The notes beneath the pieces were generated by a model. That model saw nothing but the letters and a program-made list of their open reading frames with translations. It was not told where the DNA came from and searched no databases. A stretch of DNA of 64,000 nucleotides from NCBI RefSeq assembly GCF_008831285.2, contig NC_045149.1, forward strand, positions 6,129,500-6,193,499, in the 5' to 3' direction. Position numbers and translations under genes: made by a program. Positions 22,753 through 32,709 of the stretch are shown here, one piece after another. Numbering within the stretch: position 1 is the first letter of the stretch; the number at the start of each line of letters is the position of its first letter. This DNA comes from Nymphaea colorata (taxonomy: Eukaryota > Streptophyta > Magnoliopsida > Nymphaeales > Nymphaeaceae).

Positions 22753-23991
22753 TCAGTTTTTCTTCAAATTTAGCGTCATGACTTGCATGGATTCTCCTGC
22801 ACCGTAAATCGTATAGTTAGTTTGCCTTGCCGTCTTCGACACTGAGATACACCATTGGCTGCGATCATCGAGCTTCTTCAGGTGTGGAGTCATCATCCTG
22901 GGATGCGCCGTGCAGGTAAACAACCGAAGGTCTGCAAGATTTGGTTTCCTACCACTCCAAGCTTCATACGGGTTGCGCTCGCTCATGGCCTTCGTAGGCA
23001 AGCAGTTCAATAGATAGACCGCATGCCGTACAGCCTCCCCCAAAAATCTTCCCAGCATGCTGATGCTCTTGAGGAGGGATCTTGCCATCGCCATCACCAT
23101 CCCATTCCTCTGCTCCACCACACTGTTTTGCTGTGGTGAGTATGGTGCGGTGAGGTGTGGCGCAATGCCCGCTTGTTCACACACCTTAGCGAACTCATGA
23201 GAGAGGAACTCGCCTCTCCGATCGGTCCTAAGTGTCTTGACATGACGCCCACACGCGTTCTCGGCCAGTGCCTTGATCCTCATGAATGCCAAGCATGCTT
23301 GGTCTTTTGTTCTGAGCATGCACAGCCACATCCAATGAAAGAAGTCATCAACGATTAGTAAAAAATAACTATTACCGGCAGGGGTGGGTGGCGTGATCTT
23401 TCCGCAAAGATCAGCATGCAAGAGTTCGAGTGGCTCCTTCACTCGATAGTTGGCTGCCGATGGGAATGACTGTCTTGTCTGCTTTGCCACCAAGCACTCC
23501 CGGCATAACTGAGCAGGGTGAGAGATTGGCGGTACCCCGGTTGTCGTCTTCTTGTTTACAAGCATCTTCATTGTTTGAAAGTTCACATGGCCGAGATGAA
23601 CGTGCCATAACCATGCTGGATCCTCGAGGTTTGCCAAGAGGCACACTGGCCTAGCAATCTGCAGCTCGATGCGGTAGAGACAATTCAGTGTGCGTCTCAC
23701 CTTCATGATCAGTTGCCATGGATTTTTTATGAACACCTCCAGTTGGTCTTCATCCATAACCACCTTGTGGCCTCCTTTGGTGAGTTGCCTGAGACTCACG
23801 ATGCTGCTACGAAGCCTCGCGATATAATATACTTCTTGGAGCAGCCATTGATAATCATTTTTGTATCTAAAAAGAATTGAACCCTCACTCATGATCTGCA
23901 CCGATGAGCTGTCACCGAACTTCACTGGTACCGAATGCTCAGGGACGAGAGCGTTCTTCATAGGTCTTGAGTCGTCCCACGACCTCTTCAA
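22753..23991 (-). pseudogene. pol: Copia element 2 protease tail and integrase
   Basis: A 412-codon frame. It starts in the middle of the protease-to-integrase linker (VPVKFGDSSSVQIMSEGSIL, then YIARLRSSIVSLRQLTKGG). The integrase zinc-binding H-H-C-C region follows (WLWHVHLGHV..LCRECLVAKQTRQSF, about residues 128-175). The catalytic core keeps all three acidic residues: HADLCG, LRTDRRGEF and NSVVEQRNG (about residues 190-295). The protease D-[S/T]-G-A motif and the CCHC knuckle that should precede this frame are absent. The annotated start Met lies in the deletion junction and is probably not a native start. The frame differs from gag. Confidence 0.9.
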
Positions 23992-24535
23992 ACAGCATAG
24001 TATCGAGGTCGCAAAACTGATCTATGTCGGCAATTACGCTAAGGAATCGATTTGGAATGGTGTCAAATAGCTTCTTCACTAGGGCGGCATCGCTCAAGGT
24101 TCCCCCCAAGTTAGCACACTTGACAGATATCCCGGTGAGACTTCCCTCATACTGATCCAACGAGACTCCTTCCTGCATTCGCGTGGTGTCAAAGTTGCTC
24201 TTCAACGTCTGCAGGCACGCATTCCTCACGCGATCTGTCCTGACGAATCTCGCCTTGAGGCAATCCCAGACCTCCTCCACTGTCGCCTTTTTCGCCACCT
24301 GCATTAGGAGATCCTCCAGGAGGGCTTGGAGAAGATGCGACCTCACCTTCTTGTCCTTCCTCGTGTCGACAGCCACACCGGCCACCGGCTCGCCCCCCCC
24401 CCCCCAGACACCTTGATCTGCCATCATTGCTTGGACCCTAATTACCCAGCTGGTATAGTTGGTTTCCATGAGTTGGGGATACTGGAATGTCCCACTGGTG
24501 ATCTCCCGCACTTTCTCAGTTGTGATGATCGACAT
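23939..24535 (-). CDS. gag: Copia element 2 gag (truncated, lacks zinc knuckle)
   Basis: 198 codons. The start at 24,535 is the first Met after the primer site. It opens SGTFQYPQLMETNYTSWVIR, the standard copia gag N-terminus ('...P.L...NY..W'). DQGVWGGGGEP follows, then the helical core with VWDCLKARFVRTDRVRNA, LDQYEGSLTGISVKCANLGG, LVKKLFDTIPNRFLSV and VVGRLKTYEERSRP, ending in a stop. Family members continue with an arginine-rich segment and CCHC zinc knuckle, which are missing here because of a deletion that fuses the end to protease-tail sequence in another frame. A C-run at about 24,395 codes the GGGG stretch. This is the best preserved gag in the window. Confidence 0.85.
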   Translation of the reverse strand: MSIITTEKVREITSGTFQYPQLMETNYTSWVIRVQAMMADQGVWGGGGEPVAGVAVDTRKDKKVRSHLLQALLEDLLMQVAKKATVEEVWDCLKARFVRTDRVRNACLQTLKSNFDTTRMQEGVSLDQYEGSLTGISVKCANLGGTLSDAALVKKLFDTIPNRFLSVIADIDQFCDLDTMLFEEVVGRLKTYEERSRP

Positions 24536-24573
24536 TGGCTTGAATCAAGGGAACATTGACATACAACCTGGAA

Positions 24574-24585
24574 GCTCTAATACCA
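24574..24585 (-). other. tRNA-Met primer binding site of copia element 2
   Basis: Minus strand reads TGGTATTAGAGC two bases inside the 5' LTR, one mismatch from TGGTATCAGAGC. Confidence 0.9.
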
Positions 24586-24587
24586 AA

Positions 24588-24964
24588 TGTTGGCGAACTC
24601 CCTTGATTGACACGCCTATTTTTGATATAGCAAAATGAGGAGGAGAGGCTGAAACCACCAAGAAGGAAATGCAAAGGTGCAGAGAGAGGGAGGCAGAGTA
24701 CGACAAGGTCACAAAGAGAGAGAGAGAGAGAGAAAAAAAAAAGGGACTACACGTTAACGCTAAAAAAAGAAACATCATTTAAAGAAAACAAAAAAGAACT
24801 GAAACTTGACCCTCAAGCTAGTAACCGATGATCGTGCTTTCCATCGATCCTCTCCTCTTCAACTTTTCACTCTCAAAAATTTCTTCACTTCTTTTTAACT
24901 ACCCATCACCTTTGGAACCGCACACACATTCTCTTATGTTCTCCACGATAGTAATAGACCAACA
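24588..24964 (-). repeat. 5' LTR of copia element 2
   Basis: Starts TGTTGGCGAAC and ends AGACCAACA on the plus strand. It pairs with 20,490-20,844. It carries an extra segment of about 20 bp (TTCTCTTATGTTCTC region, about 24,929) relative to the other LTR. Confidence 0.95.
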
Positions 24965-24969
24965 ACTGG

Positions 24970-25700
24970 GACATCCTCTCCTATTTGATCTCTCCTGAAG
25001 AGTACAAAAATCTGCACTAGTTCTGTTGGTGGCACAGTTAAAAAAGTAACTTCTGCCCATTCGAGGACTCCATGTAGAAGGCTGCAGTCACCAGCTTGGA
25101 TCAAACATGTTCTCAGATGTACGTGTTTGATTGAATTTGAAAATAGGCTTCTTTGGAATAATGGGGAGGTATTCCACAAGAAGTGTATGGAGATTTACAA
25201 TTTACTTCATCCCCAAGGTGAAATTAGTAAACGTTGTGCTATGGTCTGCGAGAATTAGGCAATTCCTATGGCAAAGTGCTGCCTTTTTCCAGCCCTTACA
25301 GGCAGATTGCTCATTCAAGATCGCCCAAACAGCCTTGGAATTGCGATGACCATCAGATGTTAAGTTTCCAAGAGGAAGGATTTTTTTTTTGCTATTCATG
25401 TGTTTTTAAACTGCAAGAATGCTCAAAAAGTTGGGAACTTCATCGAAAGAAAGTTTGGTCTAAATATCAATTTGGGGGAATTTTGGGAATGGGGGTATAA
25501 ATTAAAGAAGATTTAAAAGGAAATGGTTGTTAAAAACCTGGCACTTGGTTCTCCCTATGGTGTTACGGTGCTTATGGAGAGATGCAGGAATGCTATTGTT
25601 CATGAAAAAGAGGAAGGGGTGACCAAGGATGTTTGTGGTAGCTTATGGGAGCACATCAGCAACTTGGTCTGTGGTGATTTGTGGAGCAAAAAGTAGCAGT
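24970..25700 (+). pseudogene. LINE ORF2 3' block, right of the copia insertion
   Basis: It continues directly from the interrupted EEWN text with WDILSYLISPEEY. A frame at 25,131-25,349 follows (VWRFT..KVKLVNVVLWSARIRQFLWQS), resembling the zinc-binding region of plant LINEs. WRDAGMLLFMKKRKG / RCRNAIVHEKEEG at about 25,575-25,620 resembles the WRERN..IF motif. All frames are broken. Assignment depends on continuity across the insertion more than on any one motif. Confidence 0.6.
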
Positions 25701-26135
25701 TTGATAATTCAGTTTGTCTGAGATGGACTCTTGATGGATACTTGGCTTCAGCCTTCTATAGGTGATTGGGATATCACGTCAGTGGATATTGAAGGCAAAG
25801 GCTTCCAGAGACTGGTGTGCATTGTCAGGCACAGATCTGGTGCATGTCTTTGTTCAGTTGCCAGATGGTGCCATTCTAATTTTAAATAGTTGATGACTTC
25901 ATTGTGAAGATTTTGGACGAGATGAAAGTTATCTCAGGGATAGTCTGTATTTCTGGATTCCCTTTCAGATGGAGAGACTGGTTAAAGAAGGCAGTGTTAG
26001 CCTTTAGTAGAAGAGGAGGGATGAAGAAGAAGAAATATCTGCTGTAAATTCTATAACCCTCATGTTGATGTTCTGAAAGTGTTTGGTTCTCATTCAATTC
26101 TTGTAAATAGTGGGATCATTAAAGGCCAGCTGAAA

Positions 26136-26136
<1 letters not shown>

Positions 26137-26177
<41 letters not shown>
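26137..26177 (+). repeat. (TA)n microsatellite at LINE 3' end
   Basis: About 20 TA units immediately after the last LINE-like text. It possibly derives from the LINE tail. Confidence 0.9.
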
Positions 26178-26179
<2 letters not shown>

Positions 26180-27812
26180 TTTCATTCGTTTACTAAGAGA
26201 AAGATGGGAGTCTCCCACCTCCGGCACGTTGCATTAGGAAAAAACAGTCACTCTTTGTTGAGACCCGGATCCAACTCGTTCCATTAATATATGGCCGTGA
26301 GATTGAAAACATACCCACACAAAACGTATTCTTTTCACACCAAGAAAAAAATGTAAAAAGTGTTAAAAACAGGTCAGAGGAAAAAAAAAGGAAAAAAAGC
26401 TTTTTCGTGTTTTTTAGTTTTGTTTCCATTTTTATGTTTTTAGTGTTTCCTACAGTTTTCAATGACAAGTTTTTTATTTCTCATTTTATTTTTGAAAATT
26501 TAGTCACCTTTTTCTTTTTTTGCCAAAAGATTAGTTGTTTTAAAATTTGTTAAACCTTCAGAATTTTTCCTGAGAAAAACAACTCTACGGTTTTAAACCC
26601 ATCATCGTTTAAAACCCAAAAACGATATTTGTGGTTATGGTTCAAAAAAGGAGAAAACAAATTTATTTAATTTTCAAAAGGATGCATGTTAAAATCATCC
26701 ATACTAAGTAACTCCTTTAATTAGCTAGTAAAATGTTGTAGGCCACTCTACAAAATATCATGATCTGATAATGATCGTTGACAAAAAAACTGAAGATTCC
26801 CAATGTCGTTGAACATGTTACTGATTCTAAAATTGAATACGATGGACCCTGAAGGAGCAACAAATTTGAAGTGATGATCTCATTTTTACTGAATTTTAAC
26901 AGGCTTTTAGCATGTTGAATTTTTCAGTTACACTGTGTGTGTAGATATTCTTGTGCTTTCTTAAAATAATTGAGTACCTTTAAACGGGCAGGCTCCATCA
27001 TTTTGTTAGCATTTGTGAAAATTACTACACCTATTTCTCAAGTCTATTTCTAAAAGACTAGACGTATATATTGTTCTTTGGCCACAATTGAGATGTAAAA
27101 AACCATGAACTGGAAAGGTTGAACGGGTGTGGGAGGAGAATTATTTTCTTTCAACTTACATCAAACACCGGGAAAAGTTATGATTAAGTTGGCAAACTCA
27201 TGGCTCAACTCAGATCGGTTGATGACCAAGTCAAACATGTCAGCGAGTTTTCAAATAACCTGAATCGGGAGAGTCAAGACAAGTTAGGGCCGAGTCAGGA
27301 CGAGTCAGCACCGAGTTAGGGGCGGGTTGGGTCAATTCAGGGGCGAGCCAGGTGAACCTTGATTCATGGCCAGGTTTGCTGGCGATCCGAGTTGACTTGT
27401 GCGATTCCCAAGCCAACTCGGCGAGTCAGCCAACTAGTGGGCAATCATCAGCATGCTTCCCAACTGAGGCTAAGATCCAACCCGATTGTTAGTTGAATTG
27501 TGCTAGTGATATCCCATTGCAATTTTAAAGAATGCAAAATTGAATCCAATTGCATGGTATGGTCTGATCCGATCACGATAAAGTCTGGACCTCACCTGAA
27601 TCTTAACTCATTCACATTCTAAGATCAAATTTAAAAAGGACCACAACTTTTCTTCTTAGTAAAGTAGTCAGGTGCATGTGTAGTTATGGAACAAGTTGAA
27701 TAAACCATGATGCCATGACCAGAGACCTAAAAAGGGTTTATTACAAAGTTGTTTGGCATCAGGGACATTATATGAGTGCCTCATGAATTTACCCTAAGAT
27801 TGGCAGATTTAT
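26180..27812. other. No gene recognised; GAGTCA-rich segment at 27,190-27,480
   Basis: 26.3-26.7 kb is A/T-run rich. 27,190-27,480 contains many degenerate copies of CGAGTCAG / AACTCGGCG-like words (CGAGTCAGGACGAGTCAGC and similar). It looks like the interior of an unclassified non-autonomous element, but no terminal repeats are visible. Confidence 0.4.
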
Positions 27813-28060
27813 CACTACAAAAAACATAGATTGACCTATGTGTGGGAAAATGATCGTCGGTGAAAGTCCATTTTTACCGATGTTCAGGTGGTGATGTCAG
27901 TGAAGGTTGACTTTCACCGACATCCAGAAGAAGTTGTCGATGAACATTGGCCTCCACCGACATGTGCAGGATACATGTCATTGAAAATACATTTTCACCG
28001 ATGGCCAGAAACTGGGCGTCGGTAAAAAGAAGCTTTTCACCAACATGTGTTACACCTTGC
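27813..28060 (+). mobile_element. CACTA (En/Spm) transposon terminus with subterminal repeats
   Basis: CACTACAAAAAAC at 27,813-27,825 is the hallmark CACTA end. Over the next 240 bp the word TTTCACCGACAT and its complement GTCGGTGAAA recur about eight times in both orientations, as in CACTA subterminal regions that bind transposase. The other terminus was not found in the window, so this is an end fragment or the partner is very diverged. Confidence 0.75.
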
Positions 28061-28252
28061 AGATTCAAGTGAATGTGCGGAACATTTTGTGAGCGTTCAT
28101 GAATGTGCCCAAATTGGGCAGATTTATATATGGAACGCGATAACTATTGTTCCATGAGCTTGCCTCAATCCTTCAGCTAAATTCCTGAGACACTTACAAA
28201 CTGTCCCTCTACCAAATGACCATACCTTCCCTAGGCTATGGTAGTCGGTCTC

Positions 28253-28390
28253 GTAAGTAGGTTTGAACTCATAATGGTCTAAATGAGCTTTCAACTATTT
28301 ATTTGGCTGAAGTTATTATGGTAAGTAGGTTTGAACTCATTTGGTTCAAATCATTAGCTTTCAACTGTTTATTCGGCTGAAGTTATTGTG
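28253..28390 (+). repeat. Two-copy tandem repeat of about 69 bp
   Basis: GTAAGTAGGTTTGAACTCAT..GCTTTCAACT.TTTATT.GGCTGAAGTTATT occurs at 28,253-28,320 and 28,321-28,390. Confidence 0.9.
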
Positions 28391-28399
28391 GTACATATT

Positions 28400-29460
28400 A
28401 CTTGTTGGATCCTTGCATCTGAAAGGGCGAAAGATTGAAAGTTGCATAATGAAATACAATACAAGCTTCATCATGAAGTGCTTTTCATTCTAGCTAAGTG
28501 TGTTCCACAAACTCACATGGGGAAAGATCAAACCAGCAGCATTAATACACCGAAATCATCAAAAGTCTAAAGATAAGTGTGCTAGGGTGAGAGTAGTACT
28601 TGGATGGGCTTGAGAAGCATTTGTGTTGTTCTCCTCTCCCAACTCACATCATGAAAAAGTTAAGTCAAGCATTCAAGTCAATTCAGTTAATGTACTTTGA
28701 AGTAGTGAACGAATAGAAAGCACCCTAGTTTGATAATTTAAGCAAGAGGAGTGAGATAGTGTATAAGTCAATTTGTAGTTGAGAGGGAGGCGATTTATAT
28801 GTAAGTGCATATAATATTTGCCAAATAAATTTTCATAAGTTGGGAGGAAAACGTTAATGATCCCTAGTTTGCATGGGGCTCTCCCACTGTACTGAGAAGT
28901 AAAGCAAATTCAATCCATCTGGCATCAGGCTGAACCCAATAAGACATGCAAAAAGAAAAAGGGCCCCCTTTAAGGACATATGAAAAAAATACTGAAAGAT
29001 CTCTTTTTTGACAAAACACAAAAATACGCTTATTAAAACAGAAAATATATCTGAAACAAAGAGAAAATTGGTCTTCTGCATACACCAAGCACCATGTGAG
29101 GAGCACATCACAGCAAGTTAATATTCATCAAAGTTGGACAATGGACCCATGTGAATCGGTTCACCATATCAGACCAAATTGTGGACCACTTTTGATCATT
29201 TAACTTATTTTTTATTTAACCTAACCAAATGAATGATGTAGAATGTCCTAAACTAAAATGTACAAAATAGACCATGAAAATCAAGTAAATTAGATTATGC
29301 AGGGTTTACTATCAACAATCTTAGTTCTTTGCTGCATAAAATTTGATTCGGACATTAGTTTTTGGTCATTTCTTTCTGATTCATATATTTTGTTACAAAT
29401 ATTCTATAACTATTCACATAGATGGGTTAATCAAGAATGGCCTTTGAAGGTGGCTGACAA
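28400..29460. other. No feature recognised
   Basis: The only frame of note, minus 28,854-29,111 (85 codons, hydrophobic, rich in Phe/Leu), has no recognised motif. It overlaps another minus-strand frame, so I do not call it a gene. Confidence 0.35.
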
Positions 29461-29463
29461 TAT

Positions 29464-29465
<2 letters not shown>

Positions 29466-29510
<45 letters not shown>

Positions 29511-29567
29511 CATATATATATATACACACATATATATATATACACACACATATATATATATATATGT
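29466..29567 (+). repeat. Compound TA / CATA / CA microsatellite
   Basis: About 100 bp of TA units broken by CATATA and TACACACA variants. Confidence 0.95.
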
Positions 29568-29579
29568 CGGACTCGTAAA

Positions 29580-30075
29580 CCTTTGAAAGTACATTCAAAT
29601 GATAAATGAGCATTAGTCAAACTAAAAAAACTGCTCTCCATCGCTGCCTTTTCATTTTTTTTTACTAAGTGATCGTTACCTTGCCACTAATAGCCAGTTC
29701 TTCAGTTCTCCAAGGTGGACTACTACTCACAACAGAATTGAAACCTGCTTCTATACCAGAGTCTACAAATTCCATTTCCAAGTTGCAAACCAGTGGTTTA
29801 CATATTATGCATGTCTTGCCATTTTTAACTGCAATCGATCCACCTTGTTCTGCAAGCTAGTAATCTAATAGATTATCTCAAACTTTAATATGTGGGAAAC
29901 CCTAGCGCTTGTTTTTGCACTTAGAAATTCTTTGGCCATTACCCATAATGTGAATTCCTATTAAGAGATGCCAGTGATGGAAAGCAAGATTCAAATGGTT
30001 GGGCCAAAAGTACACAAAGAAAAATAGAAAGTGTAACCTGGACGTTCAAAGGAAACACACACAATTAATGAATGG
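29580..30075. other. No feature recognised
   Basis: A Ser/Leu-rich plus frame at 29,669-29,860 has no recognised motif. Nothing else was seen. Confidence 0.35.
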
Positions 30076-30078
30076 AAT

Positions 30079-30378
30079 ATGCTTTCAATGTTGATGAATC
30101 AAGATGAGCATTTTGAGGGCAAAGATGACAAAAACAACATCGGTTTGAGATCAGACACTCCGATTCATGTCCCAGTCATGATGGATGCAGTAAATCTAGA
30201 TATTAAGGATTGGGTTAACTCAAATTCTTCCACAAAGGAGCCTATTGATTGTTCTATTCATTCTGATGTATTGTTGGTGGCAAAAAATTTAATAGAGATT
30301 GGAACTGCATCATGTACTACATTGTCTGGTAAAAAAGTGGCTGAATTATTTGTGCAGTCTATTAAGGCCGCAGCATAA
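30079..30378 (+). pseudogene. Unrecognised 99-codon frame, possible LINE ORF1-like remnant
   Basis: Plus frame from Met at 30,079 to TAA at 30,378. It is acidic and balanced in composition (MNQDEHFEGKDDKNNIGLRS, DAVNLDIKDWVNSNSSTKEP, SGKKVAELFVQSIKAAA). This is unlike the chance frames around it. In the next frame the text continues QHKKPPKIPTT and then a Lys-rich ISIRKELK..EVGLFKKK. A second copy of that Lys-rich peptide occurs at 34.86-34.97 kb. No domain is recognised. Position and basic tail suggest a gag-like or ORF1-like protein of a retroelement; this is inference. Confidence 0.3.
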
Positions 30379-30399
30379 GAAGCCTCCCAAAATTCCAAC

Positions 30400-30665
30400 T
30401 ACTTAATTTATAGAAAAGTGATGAAATTATGGAGAATAAGAATGAAGTAGCTAAAGGGTCTAAAAGACCTTAATTTCAATAAGAAAAGAATTAAAATGCT
30501 AAGAGGTTGGCTTATTCAAGAAAAAGTAAGCTAAAGGTGTCATAGTTTATCATCATAGAAATCCATAAAATAAAATATCCATTAAAAAAAGACAAGGGAT
30601 GGCAGGCACAAACCTTAAGATTAGATGCCTTGCAATTGGACTACTAACCTTCTTTCAACAACAAG
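30400..30665 (+). repeat. Left copy of a diverged repeat of about 265 bp flanking LTR-like copy 2
   Basis: Matches 34,800-35,065 with indels. Shared blocks are AGTGATGAAAT / AGTGATGCAAT, AAGTAGCTAAAG / AAGTAGTTAAAG, the Lys-rich peptide described for 30,079, and CTTAAGATTAGATGCCTTGCA / CTTAGGATTAAACGTTCCTTGCA. Confidence 0.65.
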
Positions 30666-31531
30666 GGGTCTAATATGATCGAATTTGACAATGGTCAAAC
30701 CTGGCTGAACCTGAATCTGCTTTCATACTTGTTCACACCCAACCCCTTTCTCAAAGGTCGTCGAAATGCGAATCAGCAAAATTCTTTCAAAATTAGAGTT
30801 TTGAGAAAAATTTTAAGAGAAAGTGATCTGCCTGTCGGTACGAGATCCAACCGTTCCTGCCACCTTTAACACGGTTAATTGAACCAAAGACTAAAGATCA
30901 TTTGAATCATGTATGAGTTATTGATGCAAATCTTATATGCTTGTGCATTGAGCTTTTGGATTCAAGAACCAAAGTGAATTGTTGGATTCAAGAACCAAAG
31001 TTCATTTTGAATAAGTGATTTGAACTTGTTTTGAAAATGAATTCTTTTGATTTGAAGATCGGAGGGTTTTCAAATTGATGTAAAAACCTTTGTTTTGGTG
31101 TCATTTGATTTGAAATGTACAATTCTTAGAAATTTTAAAGATTTGAAATTAAGTTCTTTATTATGAACTCAAGATGATTCGTGAGTTGAAATGATGATCA
31201 TCTTATGATCAAAATTGATTTTGGATTCCTTTTTTGCCAAATCGTGTGATTTAGTTTAAGATACTTATAAACTTGTGATGATGAAACATAGATTCCAAAT
31301 TGTTAGAAAACGTGTTGTTTTCTAAACATATTTTGGCCAAGATTATGAATGCATTGCTTATGTTTTCTTTGGAAGTTAAGTGAAGTTTATAAATTCTTGT
31401 TGCAATATGACTTGGTCGCTTTTTGCAACTCAAATTTGAATCACTTATTTTCTTGAGAATGTGCATATGGTGCTATTGACTTTGGGTGAATGTGAATGCA
31501 TGAAATGAGAAGGAAAACTATATGAAACATT

Positions 31532-31709
31532 CATTCTTCTCTCTCTCATAATCTCTCAAAATTCATTCATATGAAACTTACATTCTTCACTCTCTCATAA
31601 TCTCTCAAAATTCATTCATATGAAACTTACATTCTTCACTCTCTCATAATCTCTCAAAATTCATTCAATTGAAACTTACATTCTCCACTCTCTCACAATC
31701 TCTCAAAGC
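31532..31709 (+). repeat. 49-bp minisatellite, about four copies
   Basis: CATTCTTCACTCTCTCATAA begins units at 31,532, 31,581, 31,630 and 31,679 (the last partial). LTR-like copy 1 has a single unit at the homologous position (about 8,420). Confidence 0.95.
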
Positions 31710-32645
31710 CAATTAATTGCAATCAGATGTCATACAATCTATGCATGAAGATTGATTTTAATTAAAATGTAGGACTTTTTCTAAATATGTTCATCATTTA
31801 TTAAGCACATTAATTAGAGATGCAGTCCACAAGCTTGAGTCATGGATGAGAAACTCAAAACAATTAAGAATTAGGCAAACGAGGATGCAATCAAACTTTA
31901 AAATATAGAGGAAACGTGGATATCATCATTTTTCCTCAAAATTGTCATAAAAATCAGATTTTAGTCTGATTTAAATGGATTAAAATTAAAATATTGATTC
32001 TAAGAGTGTTTGACTTTAGAAAATGATGAAATTCAGTTTTACTCCATATGAACTAAACATCTAAGTTGACAAAAATCATGTGCCATATGTTCTCATTCAT
32101 GTCATAGAGTTCTAAGAACCTTTCTTCTCCCCAAAATCAAACAAAATTTCAGATTCTTGCCCTAGAAGATCTTTTATTTCTTGGACTATTAAAACACTTT
32201 TGATCTTGTTCTTTAAGAGATACAAAGATTAGGGTTTTTGAAGTATGATCTTACCTCGTTGTTGAGACTCAATCAATCACATGTAAGTCTGAAAATTGGT
32301 AAATGAATCAGAAATTTCTAAAAGACTTTTAGAGAGCGATTAGGTAGGGCTAGAACCATTTTATTATTGTTCAAAACATAGTCACTTTGTGGCTGAAAAT
32401 TGGCATCTCAAATTGACATTCTCAAGTTAATTCCTATAAAACATGGTCTGATTTCAGCAACTTGCATGCACTTTACGTATGGATTACTGAAATTAAAAAA
32501 AAATTAAGATAAAATGAAAGTGATTTCATGGCTTTGTACTACAAAAATCAATAAAATGGTCCATTTTCTTAAAAATCAGTTTGGAAACGTGTTCTAACCT
32601 GATTTTAAGAGAGAAAAACAATTTTTAATAAGAGATTGCACATGT

Positions 32646-32653
32646 ATATATAT

Positions 32654-32689
<36 letters not shown>

Positions 32690-32709
32690 CAATATATATA
32701 TATATATAT
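32646..32709 (+). repeat. Interrupted (TA)n microsatellite
   Basis: TA units broken twice by ACA. Corresponds in position to the CA/TA tract of copy 1. Confidence 0.9.

Larger units (their letters stand above)
20490..24964 (-). mobile_element. Copia element 2, structurally complete with internal deletion
   Basis: A 4,475-bp element on the minus strand with two LTRs, a tRNA-Met primer site, a polypurine tract and a perfect 5-bp target duplication. It is clearly more GC-rich than the flanking LINE. Gag, integrase, RT and RNase H are present in copia order. The zinc knuckle and the protease active site are missing between gag and the integrase frame. Two frameshifts and at least five in-frame stops make it non-autonomous. 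The LTRs are still closely similar, so it is younger than the LINE it split. Confidence 0.95.
18780..26132 (+). mobile_element. L1-type LINE relic, 5' truncated and split by a copia insertion
   Basis: The plus strand carries the 3' half of a plant LINE ORF2 in two parts (18,780-20,484 and 24,970-26,132) around the copia element. The order is RT palm, the C-terminal YLG.PL-type block, the 'K..FW.D.W'-type block, a degraded zinc-binding region and a WRERN-like block. All are separated by stops and shifts. It ends at a TA tract near 26,137. The endonuclease half is missing, as expected for 5' truncation. A segment at about 19,135-19,570 exceeds the expected spacing and may be another insertion. 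Confidence 0.8.

Noticed and set aside
28854-29111. 85-codon hydrophobic minus-strand frame as a membrane protein gene
   Set aside because: Overlaps another open frame on the same strand, has no promoter or family match, and is too short to stand alone.
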